Shown here: piece after piece, positions 8,360-19,763 of the stretch
Numbering within the stretch: position 1 is the stretch's first letter
How the letters are laid out: each line of letters starts with the position of its first letter
The notes under the pieces: generated by a model
Seen by the model: only the letters and a program-made list of their open reading frames with translations
What the model was told of the DNA's origin: nothing
The model's database searches: none
Translations under genes and position numbers: made by a program
Assembly (NCBI GenBank): GCA_017643025.1
Contig: JAEPOG010000001.1
Coordinates: 372,001-436,000 of the forward strand
Length of the DNA: 64,000 nucleotides
Reading direction: 5' to 3'
Source: Rhizobiaceae bacterium
GTDB lineage: Bacteria; Pseudomonadota; Alphaproteobacteria; Rhizobiales; Rhizobiaceae

Positions 8360-9091
8360 ATGCTGACCCTGGCATCGCATACAGAAACCGGCAGACCGAC
8401 GGCTCCCGACTACAGCATTCAGGCTGCGCATTTCGACGTCGCGCTGGCGGCTGCCGGTGCCGGTCCCGCTGAACTGGTGTCGCAGGGCCTTTCGTCCTCA
8501 AGCGGCTCAACGATGCTGCTGAACTGTGCCGACTGCGAGGCAGGACGGCCATCAAAGGCGTATCGAGGTAAGGCAATGAACCTGGACATTGCCCTGACAT
8601 CCGGCTCACGGGAGACCGGATTTGGAACACGCGATCCTGATGCGATCTTCTACACGGCCATGAAGCTTCTGTGCTTCGATGACCAGTTGTTCAATCGCAG
8701 AGGCGGATACGACTTCGTGCGAATGTCGGCCTCCGCAGCCCGGCGCGCGGGCAGGATGACGGCGCTGCTTTGTACGGATGCGCGCACCGCGTTCACGAAG
8801 CGGGACGAAATCGTCGGTTCGTTCGGCGGCGTGTTCGACATCGTTGCGGGAGAACCGGCGGCAGTGCTTGCGCTGTTCGGCGTGAACCGCATCGACACGC
8901 TGGTTCCGAAACTAGCGCGGAGTGGAACCGGTCTGGTCCTGCATCGCGTCGACTTTCCGCCGATTTGTCTGAGGCCGCGAAGCGCGGATGTCGATGTCGG
9001 GAAAGCCCCGATTTCCCCGACCAGCTTCTGGTCTGAATTCGTTCCCGCCGCATTCGGCGATCTGGTCAAGCCGAGGCTTCGCGCGGCGTGA
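8360..9091 (+). CDS. Conserved-looking protein of unknown function
   Basis: I do not recognise this protein. From 8360 it would have 243 residues. A second in-frame ATG at 8576 gives 171 residues starting MNLDIALTSGSRETGFGTRD. Both starts have GAGG exactly 7 nt upstream, so they cannot be separated by ribosome-site strength. The first 72 residues are low-complexity (Ala/Ser-rich), and the recognisable globular part begins near the second start, so the shorter form is somewhat favoured. No membrane segment or signal peptide is seen. It lies 29 bp after the methyltransferase gene in the same direction, so the two may act together. It converges on a YciI gene with 6 bp between them. Confidence 0.5.
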   Translation: MLTLASHTETGRPTAPDYSIQAAHFDVALAAAGAGPAELVSQGLSSSSGSTMLLNCADCEAGRPSKAYRGKAMNLDIALTSGSRETGFGTRDPDAIFYTAMKLLCFDDQLFNRRGGYDFVRMSASAARRAGRMTALLCTDARTAFTKRDEIVGSFGGVFDIVAGEPAAVLALFGVNRIDTLVPKLARSGTGLVLHRVDFPPICLRPRSADVDVGKAPISPTSFWSEFVPAAFGDLVKPRLRAA

Positions 9092-9097
9092 TGCTCG

Positions 9098-9382
9098 TCA
9101 GCGATTGTCCACGCGCTTGCTGAATGCGTGGATCTCGACGGTTCTCCACACATTCGCGGCGGCAAACGGGTCGGCCCGGTTGAACGCGACGACTTCCTCG
9201 CGGTTGTCCGCTTCGACGATGAAGAGCGAACCGATCATCGTTTCGCCGTCGTCGGCGACCAGCGGCCCGGAAACCACGGTCTTCACCGGGCTCGCTGCCA
9301 GATAGGCCTTGTGCGCGTCATAGTTCGCGAGCCTTCGCTCCAGCCCGTCCTCATGATCGAGCGCGTGGATGGCAAACAGCAC
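9098..9382 (-). CDS. YciI family protein
   Basis: A 94-residue YciI-like protein of the dimeric ferredoxin-like (alpha-beta barrel) fold. It has the typical N-terminus VLFAIHALDHEDGLERR, the central HKAYLAAS and GPLVADDGETMIGSLFIVEA stretches, and the DPFAAANVW segment near the C-terminus. The His-Asp pair in DHEDG corresponds to the family's proposed catalytic site. The start is a GTG at 9382, five bases before the stop of the fused ABC protein, so it is the last gene of the sugar-type ABC operon. YciI proteins are small dehydrochlorinase/hydrolase-like or lactonase-like enzymes; its task here is unknown. Confidence 0.85.
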   Translation of the reverse strand: MLFAIHALDHEDGLERRLANYDAHKAYLAASPVKTVVSGPLVADDGETMIGSLFIVEADNREEVVAFNRADPFAAANVWRTVEIHAFSKRVDNR

Positions 9383-9386
9383 CGGT

Positions 9387-11900
9387 CTATCCCGTCCGTT
9401 CCCGATCCCTGCGGGCCACGCTGAAGAATGTGGCGGCAACCAGCGTGACGGCGCCTAGCACGATCAGGTGGATCGCAGAATCCTGATTGACGAAGGAGGA
9501 TGCGCTCGACAGCGACTGCACCAGCGCCGCGCCAATCAGGACCGACAGCACCGAGCCTCGCCCACCGGCGATGCGGGTGCCGCCCAGCACGACAGCGGTG
9601 ATGCTCATTAGCGTGTAATCGATGCCAGTCGCCGGCGAGCCGATGCCGACCTGCCCGGCAAGAATAAGCCCGCCGATGCCGGTCAGCACGCCGGACAGGA
9701 CGAATGCCAGCACGATGTGCCAGTTGACGCGGATGCCGACCCGCGCCGCGCCGGTCGCATTCGATCCCACGGCGCGCAGCCGCCTCCCCAGCCTTGTCCG
9801 GAACAGGATGAATTCGAACGCAATGACTGTGACCATGATCGCAATGAAGCAGGCCGGCATCCCGAGCCAGTTCGCTTGCGTCACGTCCGAAATGGTGTCC
9901 GTGATCGCCCCGGCAGCCTGTGGTCTCAGGACCAGCGACATGCCCTGCAGGCCGATAAAGGTGGCCAGAGTCACGACGATGGCGGGGATGTTGAGAACGG
10001 TGATCAGCCAGCCCTGCACAAGGCCGAACCCGGCAGTGATCGCCAATATCAGTGCGACGCCTTCGACCGTTTCCCCGATACTTGCGCCATACGGGGTCAA
10101 ATACGACGCCAGCACCACTACGAATCCGGCCAGCGCACCGACGGACAGGTCGATCCGCCCGACAATGATGGTGCCGAACTGCGCGATCGAGAGAAACGCC
10201 AGTATCGAGAGGAAGGTCAGCATCGTCTCGATGTTGAAGGGCGACAGGAAATACGGACTCATCGACGCCGTGCCGAAAAGCACGATGGCGGTCAGAACTG
10301 ACAGCACCCCAGCCGGAAACCAGTCCGCCGCCATTGCGCGACGCAGAGCTGAGTCCTCTTTCTTGACGCGGGCCGGGCCGCCGGCGCGCGCCACCGTTGC
10401 CGTCAGGTTCGCCTCGGTAATCGCCGCGTCGGTGAGGTTCTCGCCTTCGAGTTCCTTGACGATCTGGCCGCGAGCGAAGACCACCACCCGATCGCACAAA
10501 CCTTCCAGCTCGATGCCGTCAGAGCACGACACCACAACGGCCACGCCACTGTCAGCGAGCTTGCGCAGGTGATCGTAAATTTCGGCACGCGCGCCGACAT
10601 CGACGCCCTTGGTCGGTTCGTCGATGAGAATGACCTCGGGTTCGCCGGCGATTTCGCGCCCAATCAGCAGCTTTTGCTGATTGCCGCCCGAAAGCTCGGC
10701 GGCCCTCGTGTCGTCGTCATCCTTGATGCGGTAGCCGGTGTACACGCCGAGCCGGCTCATCACGTCCTTTGTTAGTTCAAGGTCGCGTTTGCGGTTGATG
10801 ACGCCAGCGGTCGATATGCGATCGAGCGCGCCGATGCCGACGTTCTCACGCAGCTTCAGCGTCAGGAACAGGCCTTCCTCGTGGCGGTCGTCGGTGACGA
10901 AACCGACGCCAGCTTCGCGCGTCGCCGCTGTGGAACTGCCATCGACCGGCTTGCCCGCGATCCGCACCGATCCCGCCGTGCGCTTCTCCAGTCCGGCAAT
11001 CGTTCGCAGGAACTCCCGCTGGCCCTCGCCTTCGACACCGGTGATGCCGACGATCTCGCCGGCCCGCGCGGCGAAGCTGATATTCGTAAAACCTGGCCCC
11101 GAAAGGTCCTTGACCTCCAGCTTGACCTCGCCGGCTTCCCTCGCCTTGTCGGGGAAGACCTGGTCGAGCGGGCGCCCGGCAATGAGAGTGATGATCTCTT
11201 CGGTCGTTATGCGCGACGCCGGCCGGCTATCGATCGATTTGCCGTCGCGCAGGACGGTAATGTGATCGGCAATTTCGCGGATTTCGTTGAGCCGGTGGGA
11301 AACGTAGACGATGGCCACGCCTTCGTCGCGCAACCGACGGATCAGCTTGAAGAAGATGTCGATGTCGGCTTGCTGGAAAGGCTCCGTAGGCTCATCAAGA
11401 AACAGCACCTTGGGCTTCGACGCGACCGCTCCGGCAATCTCGATGATGTGAAACTGCGCCAGCGTCAGGTCGCGCACGCGGGCATCGAGCGACATTGCGT
11501 GCTGTTCGGAAGCAACCGATGCCAGCAGCCGTTTCGCCTCCTCGCGGCTGGTCAGCTCCGGCGCCGCCAGCTGCAGGTTTTCCATGACCGTCATTTCTTC
11601 GGCCAGTTCGGGGTGCTGGAAGGTCACGGCCACGCCGGCGCGATGCAGCTTCTTGGCCGTAGGTCGCTTGATCTCCTTGCCGCCGACGCGGATGACGGCA
11701 AAATCCGGGCGCACGGCCCCGGCTGCGATGGAAATGAGCGTGGTCTTGCCGGCGCCGTTCTCGCCAACGACGGCATGCACCTGGCCGCGCCGGATGTTGA
11801 GGCTGACAGCCTTGAGCGCCTGGACGGGACCGTAATATTTGGTTGCCCCCACGATCCCCATGACAGGGGCGCCCATCAAGTTCCGCGTGCCGCTGCTCAT
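9387..11900 (-). CDS. Sugar-type ABC transporter: double ATPase fused to permease
   Basis: An 837-aa fusion. Residues about 10-500 are an RbsA/MglA-like double ATPase, and about 525-837 are a BPD_transp_2 permease with about 8-10 helices. ATPase domain 1 has Walker A GENGAGKTTL, but its signature reads LTLAQFHIIEIA instead of the usual LSxGxxQ type, and its Walker B region is LFLDEPTEPFQQADID. Domain 2 keeps LSGGNQQK and LIDEPTKGVD, with the degenerate Walker A (GVEGEGQRE) normal for this family. The ATG at 11900 overlaps the end of the upstream permease by 4 bp. A fused ATPase-permease plus a second separate permease implies a heterodimeric channel. The ligand is probably a sugar, nucleoside or related small molecule. 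Confidence 0.92.
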   Translation of the reverse strand: MSSGTRNLMGAPVMGIVGATKYYGPVQALKAVSLNIRRGQVHAVVGENGAGKTTLISIAAGAVRPDFAVIRVGGKEIKRPTAKKLHRAGVAVTFQHPELAEEMTVMENLQLAAPELTSREEAKRLLASVASEQHAMSLDARVRDLTLAQFHIIEIAGAVASKPKVLFLDEPTEPFQQADIDIFFKLIRRLRDEGVAIVYVSHRLNEIREIADHITVLRDGKSIDSRPASRITTEEIITLIAGRPLDQVFPDKAREAGEVKLEVKDLSGPGFTNISFAARAGEIVGITGVEGEGQREFLRTIAGLEKRTAGSVRIAGKPVDGSSTAATREAGVGFVTDDRHEEGLFLTLKLRENVGIGALDRISTAGVINRKRDLELTKDVMSRLGVYTGYRIKDDDDTRAAELSGGNQQKLLIGREIAGEPEVILIDEPTKGVDVGARAEIYDHLRKLADSGVAVVVSCSDGIELEGLCDRVVVFARGQIVKELEGENLTDAAITEANLTATVARAGGPARVKKEDSALRRAMAADWFPAGVLSVLTAIVLFGTASMSPYFLSPFNIETMLTFLSILAFLSIAQFGTIIVGRIDLSVGALAGFVVVLASYLTPYGASIGETVEGVALILAITAGFGLVQGWLITVLNIPAIVVTLATFIGLQGMSLVLRPQAAGAITDTISDVTQANWLGMPACFIAIMVTVIAFEFILFRTRLGRRLRAVGSNATGAARVGIRVNWHIVLAFVLSGVLTGIGGLILAGQVGIGSPATGIDYTLMSITAVVLGGTRIAGGRGSVLSVLIGAALVQSLSSASSFVNQDSAIHLIVLGAVTLVAATFFSVARRDRERTG

Positions 11901-13108
11901 TCTGTGATTTCGAGTCTCTTTTTCAGTCGCAGATAGAATGTGCGCCAGCGCGTCCTGGTTTCCGGCGAAACGTCCACCAGCCTCTTCAGCCCCAGGCGGG
12001 TCATCGTGTTCACGTAGATCACGCGTATCCGGTATTCGACGTCGGGCTTGGTGATCCAGAACTTGAAGCGGATCCACTCGAACTTGATCCGCCGCCCTGC
12101 CTCGACGATGCCGACGCTGGCGATGATGATGATGGCCTGGACGATGTTCTGCGCGGATGTCTCGAAACCGACGGCGAGCACGAGCTGGCCGAGATAGGTG
12201 AGAAACAGCGCACCGACGATCGTGGCCGTGATGCTGCCGCGCAGGCCGCCGCCGATCGGGTTGCCGCCGACGACGACTGCGGCGACGGTCGCCAGCAGAT
12301 AAGGCATGCCGCTGAAGACTGTCGGCGAGAGAACGTAGCCCGCCAGCAATACGCCAGCCGCGGCATAGCAGAATCCCGCGAGCGCATAGGTGGCCACGCG
12401 ATAGGCATCGAGCGGGATACCCACGGTCAGCGCCGCATCTGGATTGACACTGGTGGCGATGAACCGCCGCCCGACGGTGGTCTTTTCGAGCAGGAAGATC
12501 GCCACCGCTGCAATCACGATAAGCACGTAGAGCGTCAGCGGCACCTCGAGGAACTTGCTGACGCCGAACTTGTTGAGTGGCGGCGGGGCCTGCTGGGAGA
12601 ACCCGCTGGTGACGTACATTGTGATCCCCAGCATCAGCGAATTCATGCCGATGGTGGTGACCAGCGAATTGACGCGCAACAGAGCCACCAGCACGCCGTT
12701 CACCGCGCCGACGCCCAGGCCCATTGCAAGCGCGAGCGCCACATAGGCCAGTGTTTCGGCGATGCCCGCCTGCGAACCCGGCAGCGCCGACACGATGACG
12801 GCTGAGAACGACATGATGCCGGCGACCGACAGGTCGAGGCCGCGCTGCTGGATGACCAGATGCTGGCCGATCGACGCGACCGCAAGGATCGCGAAGAAGG
12901 GCAGCATCAGCTGGAGCGCACTGACGGAGACCGTGCTGGGCGCGACGATGCCGCCGCCAACGATCAGCAGGACCGTGGCGGCGGACACAACCAGCAGGCG
13001 GTGAAGGGGCTTTTTACGCCCCTTGTATTCCCGTCTGGTCCAGGTGCGCTCCGGCCTTCGCCGCTCTGGCGGCGGTTGAACCGCCGTCGCGCCTCTCGGG
13101 GGTAACAT
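11897..13108 (-). CDS. Sugar-type ABC transporter permease (RbsC family)
   Basis: A 403-aa inner-membrane protein. An arginine-rich cytoplasmic tail of about 35 residues precedes the first helix (LLVVSAATVLLIVGGGIV). About ten helices follow, with the BPD_transp_2 hallmark GLDLSVAGIMSFSAVIV near residue 90. The C-terminal 60 residues (IKFEWIRFKFWITKPDVEYR onward) are an unusually long basic cytoplasmic tail for this family. It should pair with the permease half of the fusion encoded next. The start is the first ATG after the binding-protein gene, 24 bp downstream of that gene's stop; its ribosome site is weak. Confidence 0.9.
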   Translation of the reverse strand: MLPPRGATAVQPPPERRRPERTWTRREYKGRKKPLHRLLVVSAATVLLIVGGGIVAPSTVSVSALQLMLPFFAILAVASIGQHLVIQQRGLDLSVAGIMSFSAVIVSALPGSQAGIAETLAYVALALAMGLGVGAVNGVLVALLRVNSLVTTIGMNSLMLGITMYVTSGFSQQAPPPLNKFGVSKFLEVPLTLYVLIVIAAVAIFLLEKTTVGRRFIATSVNPDAALTVGIPLDAYRVATYALAGFCYAAAGVLLAGYVLSPTVFSGMPYLLATVAAVVVGGNPIGGGLRGSITATIVGALFLTYLGQLVLAVGFETSAQNIVQAIIIIASVGIVEAGRRIKFEWIRFKFWITKPDVEYRIRVIYVNTMTRLGLKRLVDVSPETRTRWRTFYLRLKKRLEITE

Positions 13109-13132
13109 CGCGGCTGTCGCCGGAAGCCGAAC

Positions 13133-14251
13133 TTACCTGGACAGGATCTCCTTCATCACCTCGCCGGAGACCATTGCGGAAGGAATCGCCGTCGGCGGCA
13201 GATCCTTGTCGCACTTCACTGCAAGTGCCGGGTCGGACGACGTGCTGTCTTCAGAGAACGGCAGGTCGATCAGGCTGGGCTCAAGATTGTCCATGCCATT
13301 GACCGCTGCGAGGCCCTTGCGCAGGGCAAGCCGAACCAGCCAGGTATGCGCGCTGGCGGTTGCCAGCTTGAAGGTCGGATTGGCCTCGTGGTTGTCCTGC
13401 CACAGGCAGCTCAACTCGTTGAGGTCCTGCCCCGCCCATGCCGGAATCGGACGGCCGGCCGCCAGAAATGCACGGATCGGGCCGGTTGTCTCGGCCATCA
13501 TGCCGTCGATCTGGTCGTATTTGGCGATCGCCGCGGCCGTAACCCGCTGTGCAAGCGCCGGATCCCAGTTCGTGTCGACCGGCCCTTCGAGAACGGTGAT
13601 CCCCGGATTGGCGGCGAATACCTCCCGCCAGCCGACCGCCTGCGAGGCCGTCATCGGATTGCCGGGCGTGCCGCCATGGACAATGACATTGCCCTTGCCG
13701 TCGAGCGTCTCGACCATCCATTCGGCGAGCTTCGCGCCGAGGCCAATCTGCGTTTCCGTCACGCGGGTGAGATAGTCCACGCCGATTTCGCCGAACGGGG
13801 CGTCGCCGGTGGAGAACGGAACGACCGCAATGCCGGCTTCCGTAGCCTGGCGCATGACCTTGAGCTGGGCCACGCCGGTGTCGGCGAAGACGACGATGAC
13901 ATCGAATTCCTGAGCGATCAGGCCGCGAATGTCGGCGATCTGCTTTTCAGCCTTGAATTCGCCGTCGGTGTAGCGGACTTCAGTGATATTGGGGCACTTG
14001 GAAGCCTCGTCTTCGAATTCCGCGCGGGTGATCTGGCGCCAGTAATTGCCGCCCCAACCGTCAGAATAGGCGACCTTCAGCGGCTCGGTACCGCAATATT
14101 TCGAAATGTCTTCCATGTCTTCGATGCCACCGCGCTTGTCCGGGGCAAGATCGACATCTGCAAGCTGAGCTGCTGCCGGCGTCGCGGCAGCAAATTGCCA
14201 GGCGAACGCTGCTACGGCGACGCCACGGACAAGGTTGAGCGAATAAGCCAT
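13133..14251 (-). CDS. Sugar-type ABC substrate-binding protein (Peripla_BP_4)
   Basis: A 372-aa periplasmic binding protein of the ribose/galactose-binding class I fold. The Sec signal peptide spans about residues 1-29 (cleavage near AAA-QL). The mature domain contains ADIRGLIAQEFDVIVVF, the type of stretch lining the ligand cleft. GGGAGG at the right distance before ATG 14251 fixes the start; a longer in-frame start at 14278 lacks such a site. Four cysteines are present in the mature protein, which is more than usual, and disulphides are possible. It leads the operon: binding protein, permease, ATPase-permease, YciI. Ligand unknown. Confidence 0.9.
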   Translation of the reverse strand: MAYSLNLVRGVAVAAFAWQFAAATPAAAQLADVDLAPDKRGGIEDMEDISKYCGTEPLKVAYSDGWGGNYWRQITRAEFEDEASKCPNITEVRYTDGEFKAEKQIADIRGLIAQEFDVIVVFADTGVAQLKVMRQATEAGIAVVPFSTGDAPFGEIGVDYLTRVTETQIGLGAKLAEWMVETLDGKGNVIVHGGTPGNPMTASQAVGWREVFAANPGITVLEGPVDTNWDPALAQRVTAAAIAKYDQIDGMMAETTGPIRAFLAAGRPIPAWAGQDLNELSCLWQDNHEANPTFKLATASAHTWLVRLALRKGLAAVNGMDNLEPSLIDLPFSEDSTSSDPALAVKCDKDLPPTAIPSAMVSGEVMKEILSR

Positions 14252-14376
14252 TTCTACCTCCCGATTGATGTCGCGCACCGCTTCTCTTGAACAGTCCGGC
14301 CGGTTATAACGACGGAGCCATTATAGTTAAGAACAATCGGTTTTCCAGACGGCATTTCCCCGGGGGAGCGCATCAA
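14252..14376. promoter_or_regulatory. Divergent promoter region with TATAA-N11-TTATA dyad
   Basis: The 125-bp region between the sugar-type ABC operon and the MetE-like gene contains an inverted repeat TATAA (14305-14309) and TTATA (14321-14325). It may serve a regulator shared by both directions. No regulator gene is adjacent, and the dyad is short, so this is a weak call. Confidence 0.3.
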
Positions 14377-15531
14377 ATGAAACTCAGCACGGACAGGATA
14401 CTCACCACCCACACCGGCAGCATGCCGCGTGGAGAGCCGCTGAGTTCGATGCTGATCGATCAGGAGGAAGGCAAGCGCGTCGATCTCAGGAAGGTCGACG
14501 AAGTCACTGACGAACGTGTCGCCTACATCATCAAGAAACAGATGGATGTTGGCATCGACATCGCCAATGACGGCGAACAGGGACGCGTCGGATTCCAGAC
14601 CTATGTGCCGCAGCGCTGGAGCGGGTTCGGCGGCAGGTCGAGCCGCCCGTTCGGCAGGGAGTTCGTCGAGTTCCCGAAGTTCACCGAACGTATGCAGGCA
14701 CGCATTCCCAAGACCGGCAGAGTGTTCGATGCGCCCGAGGCGGTCGATGAAGTCCGCTATCGCGGCGAGAGCCAGCTGCAGAAGGAGATCGATCGCATCA
14801 AGCAACAGGGAGCAAACGCGAACGTCTCCGACTGGTTCATGAACGCGCCGTCTCCCGGCATCATCGCTAGCACGATGCTGAATGCCTACTACGAGACCGA
14901 CGAAGCCTATCTCGATGCGATCGCTCAGGAGGTATCGAAGGAATACCAGGCGGTGGTTGACGCCGGCTACATCCTGCAGGTCGATGCGCCCGATCTCGCG
15001 ATGGAGCGTGTGCTGCTCTACCAGGACCTGACCGATGAAGAGTTCGCCGAGCAGACTGAAAAACATGTCACTGCTCTGAACAAGGCGCTGGAGAACATCC
15101 CGCGCGAAAGCGTGCGCCTGCACGTATGCTGGGGCAACTGGGAGGGGCCACACCTCTATGACGTCGCGATGGACGTGATCTTGCCGGTTATCTATCAGGC
15201 GGACGTCGGCGCGATCGGGCTGGAATTCGCCAATCCGCGCCGCCAGCACGAAATCGCCGCGCTCAAGGCACACAAGCTGCCCGACGATATCGCCATCATC
15301 CCTGGCGTCATCGATTCCAAGTCCAATTTCGTCGAGCATCCGCAAGTGGTGGCCAACCGCATCCTGGCGGTGGTCGACGCGGTCGGCGACAAGGAGCGGG
15401 TCATCGCGGGCGTCGATTGCGGCTTCGGCACGTTCACTGGTTGGGAGTGGGTTGCCGAGGACGTTGTCTGGGCAAAGCTGCAATCGCTCAGGGATGGCGC
15501 CGCCATCGCCTCGAAGCAGCTGTGGGGATAG
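14377..15531 (+). CDS. Cobalamin-independent methionine synthase core (MetE C-terminal-like) methyltransferase
   Basis: A 384-aa TIM-barrel protein equivalent to only the catalytic C-terminal half of MetE. Probable zinc ligands are His249 and Cys251 (LHVCWGNWEGPH), Glu283 (GLEFANPR) and Cys348 (GVDCGFGTF), in the same order as His-x-Cys, Glu, Cys of MetE. The N-terminal half of classical MetE is absent. Stand-alone cores in this family include archaeal MetE-like enzymes that use methylcobamide donors, and also epoxyalkane:CoM transferases, so methionine formation from methyl-folate should not be assumed. The start at 14377 has GGGGGAG upstream. It is divergent from the sugar-type ABC operon, hinting that it handles the imported compound, and it lies just before metH. 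Confidence 0.8.
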   Translation: MKLSTDRILTTHTGSMPRGEPLSSMLIDQEEGKRVDLRKVDEVTDERVAYIIKKQMDVGIDIANDGEQGRVGFQTYVPQRWSGFGGRSSRPFGREFVEFPKFTERMQARIPKTGRVFDAPEAVDEVRYRGESQLQKEIDRIKQQGANANVSDWFMNAPSPGIIASTMLNAYYETDEAYLDAIAQEVSKEYQAVVDAGYILQVDAPDLAMERVLLYQDLTDEEFAEQTEKHVTALNKALENIPRESVRLHVCWGNWEGPHLYDVAMDVILPVIYQADVGAIGLEFANPRRQHEIAALKAHKLPDDIAIIPGVIDSKSNFVEHPQVVANRILAVVDAVGDKERVIAGVDCGFGTFTGWEWVAEDVVWAKLQSLRDGAAIASKQLWG

Positions 15532-15785
15532 TCGGCGATTTGCACCTGACGAGGTCAGGAACAATCCCGTTAGTCAGCACGGCAAGGTCTGGCCTGTCCG
15601 CTTAGAGCGCATGTTCGCCAGAATCGACGAAGATGTGGTGGCGGTGGTGCGCCACCCGTCCTCACCGGCGCGCGCTGGTGAAATTCTGAAGTCTGAAATC
15701 CCGAGTACCGCTCGCGCGTTGCGCAACGCGGACCCGTGCCGCGTTGTTGCGCGAATTCGCACACAAAAGCTCGCCCCTCGGTATG
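15532..15785. other. Intergenic region upstream of the metH promoter
   Basis: About 250 bp without a convincing gene. It contains a 16-bp perfect palindrome CGCGTTGCGCAACGCG at 15715-15730, and GC-rich stem-forming stretches around 15630-15680 that could terminate the MetE-like gene. I could not match it to a cobalamin, SAM or SAH riboswitch: no B12-box-like element is evident. Confidence 0.35.
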
Positions 15786-15815
15786 TTGACATAAAGATGT
15801 CTTTATGTGTTTATC
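15786..15815 (+). promoter_or_regulatory. metH promoter with palindromic methionine/SAH-type operator
   Basis: TTGACA at 15786-15791 is a good -35. It overlaps a perfect 9-bp inverted repeat, ACATAAAGA-TG-TCTTTATGT (15789-15808), and a loose -10 (TTTATC) follows near 15810. A dyad filling the -35/-10 spacer is a classic repressor site. The ATAAAGA/TCTTTAT core resembles operators reported for ArsR-type S-adenosylhomocysteine-responsive repressors of methionine-cycle genes in Proteobacteria. That family assignment is from memory and is inference. Confidence 0.65.
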
Positions 15816-15843
15816 TCCGCTCCATTCGCATAGGGAGCGCAGT

Positions 15844-19623
<3,780 letters not shown>

Positions 19624-19683
19624 TTCGGTCGTGCGGATTCGCCGCCCACACATGCGCTAGCCTACCAGAGACTGCTGGCCAGA

Positions 19684-19711
19684 GGGTGATGGAGGGCTCG
19701 AACCTACGACC
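19684..19711 (-). other. tRNA 3'-end-like remnant (possible old attachment site)
   Basis: Read on the minus strand, these 28 bases look like the T-arm plus acceptor 3' strand of a tRNA. They match the tRNA-Lys fragment at 62094-62121 at 26 of 28 positions. The anticodon arm is absent and CCA is not conserved, so this is not a working tRNA. Such 3' ends are left as att scars by tRNA-targeting integrases. It sits at the left edge of an accessory-looking patch (19.7-22.6 kb), with no integrase nearby. Confidence 0.45.
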
Positions 19712-19763
19712 AATGGCGGTAGTGCCCTCCATCCCGGCGATCAGCCTAGGGGGTCGAAAATCG

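Noticed and set aside
14254..15564. 436-codon minus-strand frame opposite the MetE-core gene
   Set aside because: The plus-strand gene has zinc ligands and a ribosome site; this frame has neither motif nor signal.
15715..15730. 16-bp palindrome CGCGTTGCGCAACGCG as a second metH operator or NnrR-like site
   Set aside because: It is GC-rich, lies far from the promoter and has a different spacer from the NnrR boxes; chance in GC-rich DNA is likely.
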